Part shown: piece by piece, positions 1 to 11,970 of the stretch
How the letters are laid out: every line of letters starts with the position of its first letter
How positions within the stretch are numbered: the first letter of the stretch is position 1
Assembly (NCBI GenBank): GCA_002633005.1
Contig: NMRA01000615.1
Location: 191,419-240,519 of the forward strand
DNA from: Phoronis australis
Taxonomy: Eukaryota; Phoronida; Phoronidae
Direction: 5' to 3'
Length of the DNA stretch: 49,101 bases
The notes under the pieces: generated by a model
Database searches by the model: none
Seen by the model: only the letters and a program-made list of their open reading frames with translations
Told to the model about the DNA's origin: nothing
Made by a program: the position numbers and the translations under genes

Positions 1-234
1 GACACGTGGTGTATCATATGGGGATACTGTGTCACTGTGTACTCGTCAACTTTGCTAATTGTCTGGTATCTCATTGACGAGCACAATGATCCCAAAAGTG
101 ATTTTCGACCTTCAGTGCCAACAGAGGTCCCTTTAGGCCAAAGGTTATTGAAATTACCTCCCCAAATAAACATTGAACAAGAGGCTGGAAGAAAAATCAG
201 CGTCGCTTCAGTCAATCATGACGCACGCTTTTAG
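1..234 (+). CDS. Possible C-terminal exon of an unidentified membrane protein (partial, cut by window edge)
   Basis: Frame 1 is open from the first base to a TAG at 232-234, giving 77 residues. The first 26 or so are hydrophobic and aromatic (WCIIWGY, STLLIVWYLI) and look like a membrane-spanning segment. It is followed by DEHND and a polar, proline-containing tail of about 45 residues that would be cytosolic or extracellular. There is no good splice acceptor or start ATG inside the open stretch, so the exon probably begins left of the window. I do not recognise the family. Chance openness of about 230 bases is possible, so the call rests mainly on the membrane-segment-plus-tail layout. Confidence 0.35.
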   Translation, partial: DTWCIIWGYCVTVYSSTLLIVWYLIDEHNDPKSDFRPSVPTEVPLGQRLLKLPPQINIEQEAGRKISVASVNHDARF

Positions 235-2479
235 TTCGAACAATAAGGCAAATTGTACCTAGTCACATAATTAGTGCCAATTAAGCTTGACACGACTCAT
301 ATGAAGAAGGCTTTGTTTCGTAGATGCGAGAAAGTAATACGGGATCACACAAGAGATTCCGCGAGATATCGCCATGCATTACAAGGATGATCACACTAGC
401 TTTAGGCCTACTACACTTGCGAAGTTGTGGCGTTTCGTGCGGAACGCTTTCTGGCTTCCTTTTCAGGAATACTGAACTTGAAAACCACATTGTCATTATT
501 CGGAACTCTCGTAATTTCGTAACCTTCAAAATACCCGAGATAGTCAGGCAACGTATCGGAATAGGCCAATCGCCGTATCATTCAATGCCCTTTGGTTATT
601 GATCAACATTCCCGAGTACCAAACAATCTTAATGCAAGCTGAGAACATTGTGCGTCTCGACTCGCGTGCACGTGTTCACGAGCCTATACGATTCAGCTTA
701 GAGCTAGAAGAGATGTATCGGCTTAACTAATAACCTGTACTACAACTGACCATTTTGGAAGAACACTTAGATTAAAATTAAACACTAGATGTTCAGAAAA
801 CGACAACGTTTATTTTGCAATATCGCAAGTTTACATCCCACGACCTATTTTATAATCACTAAGTCTAATTTAATAATAGGAGTACCACGTGTACTCATTC
901 CTTAACTTAAGAGGCTTGCCTAATTGACTAGGAACCTGTACAATATGAAAGCACAAAATATCACATTTTCGTTCACAGTCGTAATCCACGAGATGAAAAT
1001 CAATGAGCTAGCCCACACCCCCTCCGTCGGACAGCTACAGGCCCTAAAACAACTGGCTTGAGATCAAACAACGGTTTCTGCTTAGACTGATGGCCTCTAC
1101 ACTCTAACATACCGGAAGCTCAAACCAAGTACTGCATATGCGTATGATGCCAACTCAATTAACATCGAAAAGAAACGTAATATCACGCAAATCTTCGCGA
1201 AATATCGGCATCACAACGAAAGCCATTTTCCGCACTAGCTTCCTTCGCAAGATTGTCCTGTCTCTACGGAGCTCAAATCCCAGGGGCGGATCCAGGATTT
1301 TGAGTTGGGGGGGGGCAGGACAGAGTATTAGCCAGGACTTTGCCCGTCAGACATTCGCACCCTCGAACCTCCAAGTGTAATCTGGGGGGATTTTAGGGGG
1401 CATGGCCCCGTTGGGCCCCCCTCTAAATCCACCACTGAATCCGGCCTATGATACTACCTAAATACATGAGTGAATAACATAGGCAAGATAGCTGAACATG
1501 ATCGAGATGCCACGTGGGCAGTGTGAGATCTCGTTCCCATGATCACTTAAAACTTTTTCACTTAAAAGGTTTTCACTTAAAACTGCAGTTGAGTTACGTG
1601 ACCAACGTTGAATTCTTAGCCGACGTGCTGTGGCAGGTTCAAAAACATTACCACGCTCATCCAATTTTCAATGAGGCGGCATCTCCAGTAACAAGAAAAG
1701 CGTACATGCAACATGTTCAAATTGACATCTTTATGGTTGGCCGAATCAAAAAAAATCGGACTCGATTTTTTGAGTCACTCATGGTTTCGATGTTGTTGTT
1801 GGTAACGGAAACAGAATCCTACAACGGCAAGGAATATTACGAGACGATGTAAAAGGCCACATTCAATTTTCGCTGTTTATACAGCTTAACAGGGTGAAAC
1901 GAAGCTTTAAATACAAACACGAAACAGAGAATATACATGTAAATACTGGGGTAGTTCTATAACAGATAAATGGCTGGTAAGAAGGTGTGCAATAAAATCA
2001 AAAAGGCAAAGAATAGAGCAAAAGATCCGACATCACACACTAAGAACTTCCCCCAACAGTTAACGCTAATATACAAATTACAAAATGTAAATAATTTGAC
2101 TGGCAAGTGATTTAACAGACAATCACCACGGGATAAGATTGTTTGAAATACAAAAAAAAAATACACACAAAACGTCAAACCGTAAGTCAGGGCACTGTAA
2201 TATCTGAATTCCTGACTTGAACAACTCTTTCATAGTTTGCTCAATATTTAATTTTTAGTCTGCGCTATTGAGAAAAATGTCGCAACGGATAACATGAGCA
2301 TTCCTAAAAATTGTTGTCAGCTTGTTGTTGCACCCTATTTACATCCTTCGGGTACAACACATATCTTCATTGGCAAAAAATGGAAACTTTTAACTTTAGT
2401 TTCACGTAAAATGCTAATAAACTACACTGCCTTCGTGTAGCCGTATATTAATAGTTTTAGGCTCTGACTGCGATAAACC
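235..2479. other. Intergenic or 3' flanking stretch without a supported gene
   Basis: No convincing coding exon is visible on either strand. The open frames here (for example 1514-1852 plus and 1957-2178 minus) have biased or low-complexity translations and no family resemblance. The right-hand part, up to 2479, would contain the 3' untranslated region of the minus-strand MS4A-like gene. The stretch contains one transposon-like element at 1281-1437 and a short local repetition of CACTTAAAA(C/G) around 1545-1582. Confidence 0.5.
1281..1437. mobile_element. Short non-autonomous DNA transposon-like element (GGCGGATC family, copy A)
   Basis: The 157-bp element starts CAGGGGCGGATCCAGG and ends with the reverse complement of CAGTGGTGGATTTAGAGG, forming imperfect terminal inverted repeats with CAG...CTG tips. 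AATCC occurs immediately outside both ends, consistent with a 5-bp target-site duplication. The interior shares AGAGTATTAGC(C/T)AG and a G-rich stretch with copy B at 30070-30207, which lies in the opposite orientation. It has no coding capacity. CAG...CTG tips suggest a hAT-like family, but the superfamily is an inference. Confidence 0.7.
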
Positions 2480-5400
2480 TTATGTGCGGACTGTGGAGGT
2501 GGGAACAGAATGATGCACCATCATTGGTTGCTGGCCGTGATTGACAGCCATAGCGCCTCCCGCGGGATACGTTTGATGATGCGCCATCTGGTGGGTGACC
2601 ACTTGGTATCTGGGCATCTGGTGAGGAGCCAAGAACATGACTTGCTGCTGGTAATGACCTCCATAAGGCGTTTGACCCACATACACCACATTGACCTGGT
2701 TAGAGGCTGGACTATGCACGTTCTGACCGCAGCAGACGGCTCGACAGCAAAGGGCAGACGATGTGATGGCAACAATGGCTTCGATGAGAGTGACTGAAAA
2801 CGGTACAGAAACCAACACAGTTAAATCCACTTCATAACTGATATCAGCTAATGCTGGAATACAAAATGAGTATGTGAACAAATGAACCACCCTTCTGGCG
2901 AAGCTTCACTAAAAACGGTACAACGCCACGTGTTCATAGGTTTTACCCAAAGCTGGTTCTGTCACGTGCTCATGCATCAGCATATACCCTATGCCAGAGG
3001 CGGATCTAGTATACCATAAGGGGGCGGGGCCCAACGTTTTGCCTCGGGGAGTTGGAAAAGCGCTATTGTAGAGAGTCGCGGGGGCCGGATACGTAAACCT
3101 TATGTTCGTCCTATCGTTGGACTAAAAAACGGGAACGCGATTCCGCAGTGGTCTGAGCCCCCCCCCCCCCCCCCCNNNNNNNNNGCTTCACGCTGTTGCT
3201 GTTTCATTTTGTTTCATTTAGCTTCCGGCAGCCAAGGGGGGGGGGGATCGGCACCCTGCCCCCCCCTAAAATCCGCTTATGCCCTTCCATGATAGATAAA
3301 AGCTATGAACTTTCTCGTTGTGTCACATGTGGTTTGAGGCGAGCGGTCTTTCCCACACTCCGCCAATGAAAGCGGTTAGCGCGCTTGAGGATTTAACAGA
3401 CTTAGCAAAGATATTGAGTGACTCTTGTTCGAAACATTTCAGTGATGACGACTGTTATTTTCTCCAAGATTTGAGTGGTCTAGCAAGCATATTCGGAAGT
3501 CAGATTCTTGACTTTTTACCAATCTGTCACTAATTGGATCACGTGACCACCTCTTTTTAGTATAAAATTTAGTGAAACAGAAAGGTGCATTCATAACAAA
3601 ATAACGATATCAGTAACCTGGCTAAATTTCATTTGACGTAAACGTTCAAGATGAAATCACAAAACAGTTTTCTAAACTTTTCCTTTAGAAACTTTAATCT
3701 TCATTTACAAAAACCAAAATTGTAACACTTTGAAAAATAATTCCTAGTGCATAAAGCATAGTATTTGTTGAATGTGAGTCAGCATTTCATAGATATGACT
3801 CCGAAATTCTTCTGTAGACGCAAAAATCTCGCTAACGGAGGTAGAGTGATCTCGTGCTTCACTTGTCATTGTGACAACGTCACGTTTTCGCACTAAGGTT
3901 CTCGCGTCTACAGAAAGCAAATACACGGATCGAGAGGCAAAACTTGCGAGGTTCGCCCGAGGTATCGGTCTATATTTGCTTCGTTGCACTGAGTACTCGT
4001 AGTTCTTTCATCTGATTTCTTCGTGTCTAATTGGGCTGTCGTGTTTTGGCCTGCTTTAGTGAAGCAACCTTTGGATTCTACAGTGTCTGGTTGCACGAAT
4101 AGTGATCTCTGACGGAAGGGCTCGGCGTAATTGAAATTCGATATTCTACGGGTAGCCGGTCAACATCACCCCGTAACAGAAGTCATTATATTATTCTGTC
4201 TTACCTGTCAGCTCGGAATCGAATTATCTGAGGCTGTGTAATTTAACATGACGGGAGTCCTCGTGCAGTCTATTAACCAATCACAGAACAGAAGAGCCAG
4301 TGGTCGTAAAAACCGCTCGACGAATGGTAAGGGTGCAACCAGAGCAGCAACTGTAGAAGGTAAGTGCGCGCGGTATGGCGCTTTAAGTTGATTTACTGAG
4401 TGATTGTGAATGACAAGAAGGTGTGAAGAAGGCAATTTCGAAAACAGAGTCAGTATGCAGTTCGCTTACTTATCATCATGACGCCATTCATGGCTGCTCT
4501 CGCCTTGTTGCTAACGCTGTTGTAGTCGAATATAGCCACCCAAAAGTAATCGCGGTGTTTGTGGATATCCTGTGACAGTCCGATGGAGGCCAGTATGAGA
4601 ACAGGCAGACAAAGTACAGCCGTGATTATGGAGAGAACCATGAAGCCCACAATAGAAGAGGTGGACTTCTTATTGGCAGCCACGATTCCTGTGAAAAATG
4701 GGACGATCTTTGATTACATAGGTATAAACCCGAATGCTGGACTGTGGAACGAAAATATTGAATTTACTTGCAATCAATCCAAAATCCAGACTCAACAATG
4801 AGTCACATCAGTTGCAACATTTTTGCTATCAAGACACCAAATTACCACTAAGCACACAAATGCGTTTAATTCTTTCCGACAACGCCGTGTCGCACTAGAC
4901 TTCCTGTTCGGCGTAACGTTGCGCTTACACACCGGTGGCGCTTCGATAACGCTTACATGTAGGCCTACCTTGACCAGTTGACCGCTTTAGTATCCGACAC
5001 AGCGTTGCGGTATTAGATTGAAAGTGCATTGCTGGATGGTGTCTTTAGCTGCCGTAACCTTCAATTCACGCTCCAACGAGATTGACATTGTGTCAACGAC
5101 AACGCATAGTAGGTACGTGGAAGACTCACCGAGAATTCCTGTGATCAACATGAATAATCCACCCCAGATACCGTAGCCGGCCTCGTGCAGGTTGGCGTCT
5201 ATCACTATGGCGACAATTTGGAATATCAGCATCAATATCCCACAAACCATCTGTAGGGAGGCACAGACCTGCAGGCATGTCAAAATTAAGGTTTTGTACT
5301 GACTTTGAGTGGCACCATTTTGGGCGACGACCAGCTTCGTACGTCCCAGAGGTACGATCTGTGACTAAGTACACCCACTGAATACGAAACATGGAAATAT

Positions 5401-6979
5401 ATCAAACTTTTCTTAGACTTTGGTAGGTTATGTAGTAAATTATTTGCATTATGCGTAACAAATTTGGCTTCAAATCTAACCCATACTTTTATGACTCAAA
5501 AGCCACACTTTGCCTCTAAAAGCGTGACGTTGTTGCCACACAGAGAAATTAGTAGACAACGACTGCATAGGCGTACTGCGGAAACATTTGATAATGGGGG
5601 GGGCTCCTGACTGAAAGGAACCCGGCCAATGAAATACTTGGCGGAAGCAATGACAAAATGAGAACGAGCATAAGGAATATCGTGTAAACAAATTCACCGC
5701 TTCAAATCGATGTTCCGTGTCAATTTTAAATCAAATGTAGGTCTTTTATATTGTAATTACGCATATACACACCAGGGGTCTCTGACTCAAGGCCTGTACT
5801 AAAAATTTTATCTTGCGCTCCCACTTACAGTGAATAAAGTAATACGAGTGCATCACTGTCTATAAATAATTTATAGACGTTTTCTCAATTACATGTACTA
5901 ATAGTCATGTACGTGTTCCCAAAGACTTTCCACCTTTGCTGAAGTGAGATTTAAATATATTACAGAAATAGTTATGTGGAACGCAAGGTCAAATTTCTGC
6001 CTTAAGTCTTAGTCATTTTTCTTGAAACAGATTCCAAATTTAGCTCATTAAGCTCAATGAAATGGCAAGCCTTCGTGTAATTTAAGTCCCGCTAACAGAC
6101 CAAGGCACCGAGGGGCGCTTTCACGAATTACTCAACACACGTCTCCAACCTTTGCAGAGGAGTCCGCCCATCCCTTTCTTGACCCGGGTCCGCTCGCATC
6201 GTTCCCTCTCGTACTGTCCTGACTAGAATCCTGCGGAGGGAGTGCAACTTGTTGCTGTTGTTGTTGCTGCTGCAGCTGCTGTTGTTGTTGCTGCTGCAGA
6301 GGTTGATGCTGCGGTGGCTGTTGTGTGCTGGCGTAAGGCGCCTGGACCGGCGGGGGCGGTGGCGCATATGTCGCAGGTGGTGGAGCCGAGATGGGTGGCA
6401 GGGACCCTCTCTGAAGATGAAGAGATTTGCATACGACGTCGGTACTCTGACTTTGACTTCTCCTTAATTATTTAATTAGAATTAATCGCGTAAAACTAGG
6501 GGTTATACGAGTGAGCGAGCAAACAGGTATCGATGTACATGCAAGAGCACATTTAACAGTACGAAGCAATTAAGTTGAGGGTCGATTCAAAACACTGCTT
6601 CGAGCAGATCTACTTTGGTAAACCTCTGAAGGCTCCAAATTGCGAACTCAGAGGCAATTTTCTAATGATTCTATTTTGATGAATCGATACTGAGAAATAT
6701 GATAACTCATTAAAAATCGAGGAAATTTGAAAAACTTAATCTTCCTGTAGGACAATCACACAAATCGATATTCAGTATAAATACTACATAAAACTTAAGA
6801 TAGGCTAACCCTAACAAACTCAAAAAGGTCGCATTGGCTGTGCCAACTGTCATTGCATAATCGGTGTTGCCAGAAAGAACTCGTAGCGCCCCCATCGGAC
6901 TTACGTTATACGGAGGTGGTTGACCCCAGGCTTCGTGCTCCTTTTCACTTGCGGTCGTTGTGGTGGCTGACTCCGCCAT
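2480..6979 (-). CDS. MS4A/CD20-like four-pass membrane protein (5 exons, 365 aa)
   Basis: Coding exons, in transcription order, are 6979-6905, 6410-6150, 5358-5130, 4688-4470 and 2793-2480. Junction phases are 0, 0, 1, 1, and the frame closes from ATG to TAA at 2480-2482. Residues 1-112 are a soluble tail with a PPPY motif (21-24), a proline-rich part and a 15-glutamine tract split by two leucines. Four hydrophobic helices follow at about 141-165, 174-193, 199-225 and 252-277. The second contains GYGIWGGLFMLITGIL, which resembles the conserved second-helix region of the MS4A/CD20 family. Cys-rich sequence (CCRAVCC) follows helix 4, and residues 278-365 form a Met/His/Gln-rich tail. MS4A proteins act at the plasma membrane or in endosomes as signalling or trafficking adaptors; PPPY would bind WW domains. 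The exon 2 donor (AAG|GTTGGA) is weak. Another tetraspan family such as TMEM176 is possible. The four-helix model is firm, the family name less so. Confidence 0.78.
2995..3280. mobile_element. GGCGGATC-family transposon-like copy interrupted by a small gap
   Basis: The left end reads CAGAGGCGGATCTAG and the right end is the reverse complement of AAGCGGATTTTAGGGGGG. ATGC occurs just outside both ends, suggesting a short target duplication. It lies in intron 4 of the MS4A-like gene. The interior is unusually G- and C-rich and contains an 18-base C run followed by 9 unknown bases, so the true internal sequence and length are uncertain. Confidence 0.5.
3176..3184. other. Assembly gap (9 N) after a poly-C run
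   Basis: Nine undetermined bases directly follow a run of C at 3158-3175. The homopolymer probably caused the break, and the number of N may not reflect the real distance. Confidence 0.95.
3557..3800. repeat. Dispersed repeat, copy 1 (second copy at about 46988-47290)
   Basis: This A/T-rich stretch in intron 4 of the MS4A-like gene resembles 46988-47290 in the same orientation. Shared landmarks in the same order are TAGTA(TA)AAATTTAG, CATTCATA(A/G)CAAAA, AAATTTC(A/G)TTTGA, GCATA...CATAGTAT and ATATGA(C/T)..CTCCGAA. The copies are diverged and carry small insertions or deletions. No coding potential is visible. Confidence 0.5.
3810..3915. repeat. Short inverted repeat (12-bp arms)
   Basis: TTCTGTAGACGC at 3810-3821 is matched by its exact reverse complement at 3904-3915, with an 82-base spacer. 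It lies in intron 4 of the MS4A-like gene directly after the dispersed repeat at 3557-3800. It could be a tiny inverted-repeat element or chance; no internal homology was recognised. Confidence 0.45.
6249..6299 (-). repeat. Polyglutamine-coding repeat in exon 2 of the MS4A-like gene
   Basis: Read on the minus strand, the tract encodes L-Q7-L-Q8. It consists of two near-identical units beginning CTGCAGCAGCAACAACAACA, so it arose by duplication of a 24-base unit rather than by simple CAG expansion. CAG and CAA codons are interspersed in the same order in both units. Confidence 0.85.
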
Positions 6980-7851
6980 GACAGACTGAAATAAGACCAA
7001 GGTGATTTAGGGATAACGAACTGTTGGCGCATAATGGTTTTCAAAACTTTTTAGGTTACTCCCTTGCTACAGATTACGATTCTGCAAAGCTGTCAGTCTA
7101 TGATAGATAATTGGCCCTAGATGAGGCAGGGAGTCAAAACTCGGCATCGTCGTTGAAAATGTGATAATTGCAGAGGTGTTGTGTGACTTCGTCACGATGT
7201 CGAAGATTTTTATCACTGCCTTAAAAAGTATTGTTTGTTATCCGATTTGCGTAGAAAAGTATTTGTGGCTTCCATCGCGGCCACGTATTTTCCATAGCTT
7301 AGTGGCTAGAGTAAGGTGTCCTATCATAAACTTAAAATTGAATGTGACCGACACACACAGACAGTTTCGCTTGATCTCCTTCTGCGTGAACAATATTGAG
7401 AACGAGTAATGTTTAGTGCCTGCAGTGTGTATTCTGTGTTTCTCCTTGTCTGTCCTTGGTGTTATCCTGGAAACATACATGTAAGAAATTGCTGTGACCT
7501 ACCAGTGGTGAAAACGTTTCCAAATGTGTTAATATACGGTGCAGGTACAATGGCTGGGAACTAATCCTAATAATGAACTACAAAACTACATATCGTTTCC
7601 GTTCACGAATCCTCTCTCATGAAAGTTGTAATCTCTGCTATAGGTCTATGGCCTCGAGACATGATAGAAAACTATATCGGGACTCTCTTGCAAGAACACG
7701 ACATGACGATTTGGAAGTTTGCCTACCAAGCGAACGATTTTTCGCATGGCATTACCCTAAAGCAATTCGTGGAGATTTCAACTATACTATCTACACTCAC
7801 GTCGAAACGGTGACCTGGTGCAGCTTACTATCTGCGTGCGAGAGCCGTATT

Positions 7852-7930
7852 CATGGGCGGCGCACCATAGGGGGCTGGGGGGCTTTAGCCCCCCCACTCC
7901 CCCACATTTTTCAGTGCTGCGCCGCCCATG
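7852..7930. mobile_element. 79-bp inverted-repeat element, CATGGGCGGCGC family, copy 1
   Basis: The element begins CATGGGCGGCGCACCA and ends with the reverse complement of CATGGGCGGCGCAGCAC, so the 13-base outer arms match exactly. The interior is GGGGGCT...AGCCCCCC followed by a T-rich piece, so most of it could fold into a hairpin. A longer relative is at 16744-16883. Confidence 0.7.
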
Positions 7931-10900
7931 GGATTATGCTAGTGTGGTGATCTAACCGCGTATACTATTAGAAATAAAAAACTTGTTGTCGTGGACATTA
8001 TCAGCTCAACTTAGCCACGTACATGTATGATAGGTCACACACCATAAAATATAGTAAACTAATCCCCCCATTCAAAATAAAAGCAAACACCTTGTCACTT
8101 ATTCCATTCCAAGTACACTTGACAATATTTGTACATGTCCTCCGAATTCATGTTGAAGGTTGAACGTGCTGCTGAGGAAAGTTTCGAGTCCGACCGGCTT
8201 TTTTAAGATTATTCAACTTTAGTTAATATTTTTTGGTTTGGAAGGGAAAGCAACTTTAAAGCGACTTAAGTTATCGGCGATAACAGTGTCAATTTTCTGT
8301 TCTGGGTCTCAGAACAGTTTCGAACCGAAAACTTCGCGATCGTCCCCAGCTAGATTGCTCTATATAGGCCACAGAGTACTTCAAAGTCTCAGTGGCTTTG
8401 ATTTCAGCGAATGTTTGGCAGACATCCCAACGAGGTTTGATCATTTGCGATTTGTAAAACACAAAAAACACCACGGGATTTTGTTGCTTTAAAGCTCTGG
8501 TCAAAGCTAGAAACTATACCTTCCAACACTTTATGACTGAACAAGTGTCCCTTTAAAACAACTTTTGAGTTTCACTTCAAAATCTTTCAAATGTACATAT
8601 ATATATATATATACTCAGTCGGTATTTGCTGAAAATAAGAAATTTTGCTGGATATAGATGGAACATTACAAAGCGGCAAATTTTTGTCAATGATGTGTGG
8701 CACCCATCAATGAGAGTATCAGTGAGTTTTGTTTTCAAACTAGCATGATAATGCATTTAGGGTTTACAAGCGGGTGAGAGTTAAAAACATGCAAGTCCTA
8801 TTTTGATAGTTCCTCGATCAGGAAAAGTGAATGACAACCGTTGATTTAATAACACTAGACTTTGATGAACAGTGCTTAAACCATACCGTGTGAAAGTTTT
8901 ATATAAAAACGATTGACGATTTCCGAGATATCATATGCTGAAGTTAGTCGAATGATGACATTTTTTTTGGGTCTTTCTTGAGTTAACCATGCGTTACGAA
9001 ATGTCTTGCTCACGCAGTTAAGGCGCAGAGACGCAAAACAACTGTGAATGCCCGGGACGTACACGTAAATGCCTTATGTAACTCCCCACTATCATAATTT
9101 CTCGTCACTTCGTTTCAATGAAGATTCCAGTACATTTCGTGAAAATTTCGATAAGTTATGCTCAGAGCACTATGCGCACTACATGTATATCCCCGCGTTT
9201 TAGTCAACCCCAGCAGCCATGTGTAATTTCTCGTTGACAGCTAAGCAATCATTCGCATATCCGGGACAAAGGGATCGATAGAAATGTCCTCTTGCACTCT
9301 CGCACACCTGTGTACAGGTCTCTACTTACCTGTACGCACAGACCTGGACGACCAAGCGCTGTCGTGGTTTTATCACACGTTATTTGAAGTCACTCCAAGA
9401 TGCGAATGAAGTAAGAACGTGAACGACACGCGAACCTCGTTCCGATTTATACAAATACGTAAGCAGCTGGGTTGCGAGTAAATGGAATATACGTTCGTCA
9501 TTCGTCTATTGATCAGATTGTTGGCACGAATCCATTTCAACTGTGTTTATTGTCGTTACACGTATAGTGATGAATGACTGACCATCGACGCGTGGTGCTT
9601 TCATGCGACTGATTAATAGGTACGCTCCGAGGCGCAGTACCGTAATGGTGATAACTGAAAAGCGTACTTAGTTTTAGTTCAAAATTTTCACCAGCGTCGT
9701 ATCTTTGGCGTTTACGTATGTGCTAATACGGAACTGAAGCCCGCATGGTCAGTTTATGCCAAGCAGTCGTTGAATAACAAAATGGATCACACTAGTGTAG
9801 ACCCAGCTGCTGTCGGTGATGTTGCGACAATTTTAATTGTTAAAATGTCTGCAACAACCTGATAAAAGGGCGGGATCTGTGGCTCAGCATTTGTGCCCGA
9901 AGGGAATAACGTCTGGTGGCCGGCTTAGGGTTCTCTCGCCCGTTGGAGGTTGTGATGTGGCGAAATCCCCACCGGGAAATTCTTCATTTTTTCCATTGAC
10001 ATGTACCACAACAATAGTCATTTCTTGTCAGTACAGTTCAGTGCGGGTTCCACAGTGATTAGAACCAGTTTGAAGCCCGTACCAGGCCTCATTCAGTAGA
10101 GACAACTGGTTCTAAAAATATGCCTATGACTTCTGGGAATAAGTCTCATAGGTGTATTTTAATTAGTACACAACAGAGCCCTACAATCATGTAATAAGCG
10201 ACTCATGCTCCACAGTCCCTCGGCAGAACCCAGGGCCATGCGCTAACGGGGTTGCCTTCTCAGTCGAGGCTTTAAGCGTGATCTTAGTGATATGGTCACG
10301 AACAGCGGTAAGGAAAAAAAACGAAACAAAAACTACACACGGAAGCTTAAACTTACCTTCACGATGTTTTTCAGCAAGGCTAATTAACACAGTTGGATTT
10401 TCGATTGGGTGACTGTATTGCGGTTTCGCAGGAGCCTAGACGGGAAAATGTCCAACCTCGGAGGAAATGGCTGATCCGGCGGTTTCACATGGAATATTCT
10501 TTAAGCACTATTTTCTAAGTTGGCTGTTGTTTTGGTTTGTGTAATGTGTCACTTTTTCATGAGGGGTTATAAGAATAGAACCGTTTCGGTGTGATTTTTT
10601 GAAAGATTCATTTCAAAACGAAATGATGTCAAACGGTAATGTTATTCACGTTCACCGCTATTTTTTACGAATGCAACTTTCTGATTTACAAAAAAATACT
10701 AAAAAGACATGGTCACGCGACCCCGTTCACGACCTGAAGTCAAAAATCCAGATTTAGTTGCACGCTGCATGCAGGGAGGATGTTCTCAAGTTCTGAACAG
10801 ACAATATTCCGCCTACTTGCCGCCCCAGCCGAGGTTGGAGGAGGGGTGGGGCTGGGTAGGGGAGCCGGGTGCTGCAGGCTTATGCCGACTGTGCATATCA

Positions 10901-11846
10901 GAACTGTAGCCGATGGACTTGCAGTCTTCTTAGTTTTTGCTTTATGGCATTTGGGTTCTGACTACAGTTGTTCACATAGTTATTTATGTTCTTTTTATAT
11001 ATGTTATTCTACACCTTTCCGGATGTAAATAATTTTCTACACGTGAACATTTTGTCGGCGACCAGCACCAGTGCTAATGTTTCCTTATGTTGTATGTACT
11101 TACTTACATGCACTTGTCCAGTAAGTGCCAGGCACGCCGACAGGTAGCAGCACAGACAGGGATCTGCCTATACGGCTTTCAGAACAACTATTCCACAACG
11201 ACTTGGATAAGATCAAAATGTATGAGAAAATACAACTGGTGGGATATTGGGAAGTTTTGATTGACCAGGGACGCAAAAAGTTATGGCTAAAAGGCAGGAC
11301 AACTGCCACGGGTGGGTGTAGGATTCCGCTGCAAGTCGGTGATCTGCAGAGCGCCGCCTAGCTCCGTTCGCAATACGCGTAATCGATTGACCGTACTGTG
11401 ACCTACTTGAAATCCTTTAGGCTAAGCTTCGGAAGCGAAAGCCAATAAAATACCTACATGTACATGTAATATTTATTTTATTCACGCACCACGAGTGACT
11501 TGAGCTGGGGAGAAGAACGTTGTCTAACTAGCTGTTATAGAGTAGGCCGTCAGGATTTAAACCTGTGATTCGTCAGTTAACTAAAGATCGTGGCACTTCA
11601 CTTGACAAGCAAGCTAATCTCTCAGGTAAGACAGGTACTACATAGGTACAGTTGTCCACACAACACGATATTAAAACAGTTACTCAGCAAGCAGGCCGTG
11701 TGTGTAGATCTGCAACCCTCATTGGAGTGCCATTGGTGATCAAGTTAGACTTACATGTACCCTAGTGGATGACGTGTGAGCGACACGGAGATTCGAGCCA
11801 CCTCGTCTACGTATAAGGTTAATTATATATCAACAGTTGACAAGGG

Positions 11847-11970
11847 CGGATCCAAGTTTTTAAATTTGAGGGGAACAAGGATTTTTTAAGTCCATGTCAA
11901 CAATTTTAAAATTTTAGATTTGATAACAATTAAAGGACTCCCTTGATCCCCCCCCCCGGATAGGCCTATG
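11847..11970. mobile_element. Partial GGCGGATC-family transposon-like fragment
   Basis: AGGGCGGATCCAAG near 11847 resembles the 5' end of the elements at 1281 and 30070. It is followed by a T-rich interior and ends in a C run with CCGGAT around 11950-11961. The right terminus is not clear, so only a degenerate fragment is supported. Confidence 0.35.

Noticed and set aside
2510-2797. Plus-strand and second minus-strand frames over the last MS4A-like exon
   Set aside because: They are shadows of the exon at 2793-2480, whose frame joins in phase with four upstream exons.
6242-6475. Plus-strand frames rich in Val/Ala or Leu opposite the polyglutamine exon
   Set aside because: They are antisense readings of the CAG/CAA repeat in the MS4A-like gene and have no independent support.
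11125-11361. 78-codon frame containing YEKIQLVGYWEVLIDQGRKK
   Set aside because: It looks protein-like but has no recognised family and no clear splice partners. It is kept only as a possible orphan or transposon fragment.
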